NCBI GenBank assembly: GCA_012036325.1
Contig: JAAUPC010000028.1
Coordinates: forward strand, 1-16,702
Source: Paracoccaceae bacterium
GTDB lineage: Bacteria > Pseudomonadota > Alphaproteobacteria > Rhodobacterales > Rhodobacteraceae
DNA length: 16,702 nucleotides
Reading direction: 5' to 3'
Part shown: piece after piece, positions 13,974 to 16,702 of the stretch
Numbering within the stretch: the first letter of the stretch is position 1
How the letters are laid out: every line of letters begins with the position of its first letter
The notes under the pieces: model-generated
Told to the model about the DNA's origin: nothing
The model's input: only the letters and a program-made list of their open reading frames with translations
The model's database searches: none
Translations under genes and position numbers: made by a program

Positions 13974-14615
13974 TCAGGGTTTTGCGGCGTCGGGGTTCGT
14001 AAGCTCGGTCTCGATGAAGATGCGCACCTCATCGGAAACGCCCATCGTCGTGCCTGGGGCGGGGATGCCATTCGCGATCCCGAAGTCGGACCGCAACAGC
14101 GTGCCCTCCAGCGAAAAACCCGCCCTTGCGCCGCCTGGGTCAAGTGGCATGTGGCCCCAGCCGCCATTGTAGCGCGCTGCAAGGGTGACGGGTTTGGTGA
14201 TCCCGTTCAGCGTCAGATCGCCGGTCACGGTGGCGGTATTCTCGCCCGTCAGATCCACCTTCGTTGAGGTGAAGGTCGCCAACGGATGCGCGGGGGCGTT
14301 CAGATAATCCGGCCCTGACACGATGGCGTTGAAATCGTAAGTCGGGTCGTCGTTATGGGTTTCAAGCGAGGTCAGGTCGACCGTGGCGGTAACCTGCATG
14401 GCGGCTGGATTGGCAGGGTCGAACTGAAGCACAGCCTCAACCTTGGTGAAGAGTGCCATGTAGCGGGAAAAGCCCAAGTGATCGACCGTGAACCACAACC
14501 GGGTATGGGCCGGGTCTATCCGGTAGGTGCCGGCGGGCGGGCTGCCAAGGTCTGACATATCCTGCGCGGTGGCGGGAAAGGCCAGCAAACTGCTGAGGAG
14601 AAGGGTGCGGAGCAT
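13974..14615 (-). CDS. YceI-family periplasmic lipid-binding-like protein
   Basis: A 213-residue exported protein. Residues 1-18 are a signal peptide (ending ATAQ), followed by the YceI/lipocalin-like domain. The characteristic opening YRIDPAHTRLWFTVDHLGFS is at about 31-50. The repeated beta-strand pattern follows, with FNAIVSGPDYLNA, DLTLNGITKPVTL and RSDFGIANG. The family binds isoprenoid-type lipids in known structures (e.g. Thermus TT1927b) and is often linked to acid, salt or electron-transport stress. Its exact role in this organism is unknown. The ATG at 14615 has GAAGG upstream. An operator-like palindrome lies 20 bp before the start, so it is probably under a dedicated repressor. 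It faces the ABC operon convergently. Confidence 0.92.
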   Translation of the reverse strand: MLRTLLLSSLLAFPATAQDMSDLGSPPAGTYRIDPAHTRLWFTVDHLGFSRYMALFTKVEAVLQFDPANPAAMQVTATVDLTSLETHNDDPTYDFNAIVSGPDYLNAPAHPLATFTSTKVDLTGENTATVTGDLTLNGITKPVTLAARYNGGWGHMPLDPGGARAGFSLEGTLLRSDFGIANGIPAPGTTMGVSDEVRIFIETELTNPDAAKP

Positions 14616-14634
14616 CGGGCTGGCCTTCTATTTG

Positions 14635-14650
14635 TTAGCTGCGTAACTAA
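14635..14650. promoter_or_regulatory. operator-like imperfect palindrome in front of the yceI-family gene
   Basis: TTAGCTGCGTAACTAA matches its own reverse complement at 12 of 16 positions, with TTAG and CTAA perfect at the ends. The same word TATTTG flanks it at 14629-14634 and 14652-14657. It is an AT-rich island 20 bp upstream of the yceI ATG, where the promoter should be. Size and symmetry suit a MarR- or TetR-like dimer, but no regulator gene is nearby. Inference only. Confidence 0.5.
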
Positions 14651-14690
14651 GTATTTGCGCCAGGTCAAGTCGAGGGGCTGGATGAACCCT

Positions 14691-14722
14691 GCCTCCGGCG
14701 GGAGTATTTGGAAAAAGAGCAA
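14691..14722 (+). repeat. dispersed repeat, copy C
   Basis: Starts GCCTCCGGCGGGAGTATTTG and ends AAAAAGAGCAA. It matches copies A and B with small changes in the T/A spacer. It lies between the divergent yceI-family and flavoprotein genes and points towards the latter. Confidence 0.85.
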
Positions 14723-14807
14723 GCGGCGCAGGCTTTGCTTTCTCTCATTGTAGAGGGTGGTCTAGGGTCGGCCGGGGTGCCTTGGGGCCAAGATGACGAG
14801 GGGCGAA

Positions 14808-16220
14808 ATGGGGCTGGTGGATGACCTTCAGGCGTTGGTTGGTGTCAGCCATGTGCTGTACGGCCCCGACACGGACCGCTATGCGCGGGACTGGATGGGC
14901 AAGTATCACGGCGCGCCTTTGGCGGTGGTGCGGCCTGCCTCAACCGCCGAGGTTGCAGGTGTGGTGAAACTGGCCGCCGCGCACGGCGTGCCGGTGGTGC
15001 CGATCGGCGGCAATACCGGGCTGGTCGGGGGCACGATGACCACGGGGGGCTTGATGGTCAGCCTGGAACGGCTGAACCGCATCCGCGCCGTGAAGCGAGA
15101 CGCCCGTCTGGTCGTGGCCGAAGCCGGGGTAATCCTGACCCGCCTGCATGAGGCGGCTGAGGCGGAGGGGCTTTATTTCCCCCTTTGGTTCGGTGCGCGC
15201 GGCTCGGCCATGCTGGGCGGGGTTTTGTCCACCAATGCGGGCGGGTCGAACGTGCTGCGCTACGGCTCCACCCGCGCCTTGTGCCTTGGGCTTGAGGTGG
15301 TGCTGGCTGATGGTCGGGTGCTTGACCTGATGAGCGAGTTGCACAAGGACAACTCTGGCTATGACCTGAAAAACCTTTTCATCGGGGCAGAGGGGACGCT
15401 GGGCATCATCACTGCAGCGGTCATGAAACTGGTGCCAGCCCCCCGCGCCCATGCCACGGCGACGGTGGCCGCGCGATCCTTGTCCGATGCGCTGGTGCTT
15501 CTGAACCGGATGCAAGAGGCGACGGGCGGTCGGGTTGAGGCGTTCGAATTCATGCCGCGCAGCTACAGCGATCGGCTGCGCGTGGCGCGTCCTGATCTGG
15601 GCCTGCCCTTCGATGAAGTCCCCGAGGTGACGATCCTGATTGAGGCGGCAACGACCGTGGCGGCTGAGGCCACACCGGATGAGACCGGACAAGTGTCGCT
15701 GGTTTCCGTTCTGGAAGGCATCCTTGCCGACATGCTGGAGGCCGATTTGATCCAGGATGCGATCCTTGCCCAGACCGAACAGCAGCGCCGGTCCATGTGG
15801 GCGCGGCGCGAGGCCGCGGCCGAGATCAGCGTTGGCCTGTCCCCTGCCGTGGATACCGATGTCTGCCTGCCGCTGGATCGGGTCGAAGGCTTTCTGACCG
15901 AAGTACTGGCCCGGCTGGAAACCCTTGATCCGGGTCTGACAACCCTGACCGTGGCGCATCTGGGGGATGGGAACCTGCACTTCACCGCCTTTCCCACCCG
16001 GGATGAACCGGTGCTGAAGAACCGGGTGATGGAGGTGGTCGAGGATGTGGTGGCCGAGATGGGCGGCAGCTTCTCGGCGGAACATGGGGTCGGGCTTTCG
16101 AAACTGCCTTCGATGGCGCGGCGCAAGGATCCGGTGGCGCTTGACGTGATGCGGGCGGTGAAAGCCGCGCTGGATCCAGAGGGGCGGATGAACCCAGGCA
16201 AGGTCATTCCGGCGGGATAA
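14808..16220 (+). CDS. FAD-linked oxidase (GlcD / D-2-hydroxyglutarate dehydrogenase type)
   Basis: A 470-residue flavoprotein of the vanillyl-alcohol-oxidase fold. The FAD-binding PCMH domain is at about 35-215: VVRPAST, PVVPIGGNTGLVGG at 62-75, STNAGGSNVLRYG at 141-153 and FIGAEGTLGI at 191-200. The C-terminal FAD-oxidase domain carries AHLGDGNLHF (383-392), whose His residues bind metal or substrate in the D-2-hydroxyglutarate dehydrogenase/D-lactate dehydrogenase group, then SAEHGVGLSK (423-432) and the closing LDPEGRMNPGK. It oxidises a D-2-hydroxy acid and passes electrons on; the exact substrate cannot be told from sequence. I chose ATG 14808 (MGLVDDLQAL) because AGGGG precedes it and it matches the family's usual N-terminus; ATG 14793 would add five residues. 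The MFS gene 38 bp downstream may carry its substrate. Confidence 0.93.
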   Translation: MGLVDDLQALVGVSHVLYGPDTDRYARDWMGKYHGAPLAVVRPASTAEVAGVVKLAAAHGVPVVPIGGNTGLVGGTMTTGGLMVSLERLNRIRAVKRDARLVVAEAGVILTRLHEAAEAEGLYFPLWFGARGSAMLGGVLSTNAGGSNVLRYGSTRALCLGLEVVLADGRVLDLMSELHKDNSGYDLKNLFIGAEGTLGIITAAVMKLVPAPRAHATATVAARSLSDALVLLNRMQEATGGRVEAFEFMPRSYSDRLRVARPDLGLPFDEVPEVTILIEAATTVAAEATPDETGQVSLVSVLEGILADMLEADLIQDAILAQTEQQRRSMWARREAAAEISVGLSPAVDTDVCLPLDRVEGFLTEVLARLETLDPGLTTLTVAHLGDGNLHFTAFPTRDEPVLKNRVMEVVEDVVAEMGGSFSAEHGVGLSKLPSMARRKDPVALDVMRAVKAALDPEGRMNPGKVIPAG

Positions 16221-16258
16221 CCGGTCAGCTTGCACAAGGGGCAAGGCCGGGATAGCCA

Positions 16259-16645
16259 ATGCCCATGTCCGCCATCCGCCTGTGCCTGACCGATCCCGCC
16301 TTGCGCGCCGCAGGGCTGGTGATCGTCTTGCAGGGCGCGATTGTCTGCAGCTTTGGCCCCTATTTCAGCACGCTTGCCGTCAATGCCTATGGCTTTGGCG
16401 ACCGGGGGTTTGCGGTGCTTCTGGCGCTGTCATCGGTGGTGTCGGTCGCGGCTTCGGTATACGGCGGCATACGGGCGGATCAGACGGCGAACCGGCGGCA
16501 GGTGACGCTGGCGGCGGTCGTTTCGCTGGCGCTGGGGATGGGGCTGATGACCGTCGTGCCGGGGCCCTGGGTCTCCTCCTTCTCCGCATTACCGAAGAAG
16601 AACAGCTTGTTCTTGATGATCGGGCCCGCGCCCCATCCGCCGTAA
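16259..16645 (+). CDS. N-terminal part of an MFS transporter, 3' end replaced at a sequence junction
   Basis: The frame opens at 16259 and stops at 16645, but only the first ~105 residues look like a major facilitator protein. They contain three hydrophobic helices (about 18-40, 52-72 and 82-100) and the loop after helix 2 (YGGIRADQTANRRQ), which resembles the MFS motif-A region. After VVPGPWV (residue 105, about 16573) the translation becomes a hydrophilic/Pro-rich 23-residue tail with no family character. A complete MFS protein would have about 380-400 residues. The loss coincides with a TonB-receptor-like frame on the opposite strand, so the gene is cut by a junction rather than by a simple stop mutation. 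Substrate unknown; it follows the flavoprotein by 38 bp. The ATG at 16265 is an alternative start. Confidence 0.75.
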   Translation: MPMSAIRLCLTDPALRAAGLVIVLQGAIVCSFGPYFSTLAVNAYGFGDRGFAVLLALSSVVSVAASVYGGIRADQTANRRQVTLAAVVSLALGMGLMTVVPGPWVSSFSALPKKNSLFLMIGPAPHPP

Positions 16646-16702
16646 TTCGTGAAGTCGAACGTGCCGGGGTTGACCGTCAGGTTCTTGGCTTCCTTGCCGA
16701 CG
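16559..16702 (-). CDS. fragment of an Oar/SusC-like TonB-dependent receptor (partial, foreign to the rest of the window)
   Basis: On the minus strand, from the last bases of the window to about 16560, a frame reads VGKEAKNLTVNPGTFDF, then NYGGWGAG, then GPIIKNKLFFFGNAEKEE. The GPIIKNKLFFF block is a hallmark of large outer-membrane TonB-dependent receptors with an N-terminal carboxypeptidase-regulatory-like domain, found in Bacteroidota, Acidobacteriota and Gemmatimonadota. They import large substrates such as glycans or peptides across the outer membrane. Only about 47 residues are present, from the end of the plug or the start of the barrel. Past about 16560 the frame continues only as the antisense of the MFS gene, to a stop near 16480. 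I regard this as a chimeric contig end. Confidence 0.68.

Noticed and set aside
14940..16259. 439-codon minus-strand open frame opposite the flavoprotein gene
   Set aside because: It is antisense to a gene with intact FAD-oxidase motifs; its His/Arg/Gln-rich translation is typical of GC-driven shadow frames.
1..16702. Defence island, prophage, integrative element or secondary-metabolite cluster
   Set aside because: No integrase, transposase, toxin–antitoxin, nuclease, phage structural or biosynthetic genes are visible; nearly all genes are ordinary metabolic, envelope or transport genes.

Overview
The window is GC-rich, densely packed bacterial chromosome. It most likely comes from an alphaproteobacterium of the Rhodobacterales (Rhodobacter/Paracoccus/Tabrizicola-like). 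The reasons are a fused ATP sulfurylase–APS kinase, the gene order gpmI–envC–ctpA–rppH, and three copies of a short repeat with the core CCTCCGGCGGGAGTATTT, which I recognise from that group. The lineage call rests on recognition, not on a database search.

Layout. 1-84 (+) is the tail of an unrecognised gene. 97-7006 is a run of minus-strand genes, read right to left: gpmI (glycolytic phosphoglycerate mutase), an EnvC-like degenerate LytM protein, the periplasmic protease ctpA, and the Nudix RNA pyrophosphohydrolase rppH. The spacings (24, 6 and 35 bp) suggest one operon. After a 233-bp gap follow the bifunctional sulfate-activation enzyme and a small secreted Cys-containing protein. 7192-7713 (+) encodes a secreted protein of unknown function whose 3' end overlaps, tail to tail, the second of two tandem, translationally coupled EamA/DMT transporters (minus strand, 7647-9478).

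A non-coding stretch of about 520 bp (9479-9998) carries an inverted pair of the dispersed repeat, a GC-rich stem-loop and a convincing PhoB-type direct-repeat box. Downstream is a four-gene ABC importer operon (9999-13901, +): binding protein, terminator-like hairpin, two coupled permeases, ATPase. The Pho box suggests the substrate is a phosphorus compound, although the binding protein would normally be labelled 'iron-like' or 'spermidine/putrescine-like'.

The operon ends at a tandem pair of AT-rich palindromes facing a convergent yceI-family gene (13974-14615, -). Its promoter region holds an operator-like palindrome. A third repeat copy and a GlcD/D-2-hydroxyglutarate-dehydrogenase-type flavoprotein (14808-16220, +) follow, then the start of an MFS transporter.

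The last ~130 bp do not belong with the rest. From about 16,570 the MFS reading frame loses its family character, and the opposite strand encodes a fragment of an Oar/SusC-like TonB-dependent receptor, a type typical of Bacteroidota, Acidobacteriota and Gemmatimonadota. A chimeric contig end is the simplest explanation. Apart from that junction the window is mostly core metabolism. The items most worth following up are the Pho-controlled transporter of unknown substrate and the families of short palindromic repeats.
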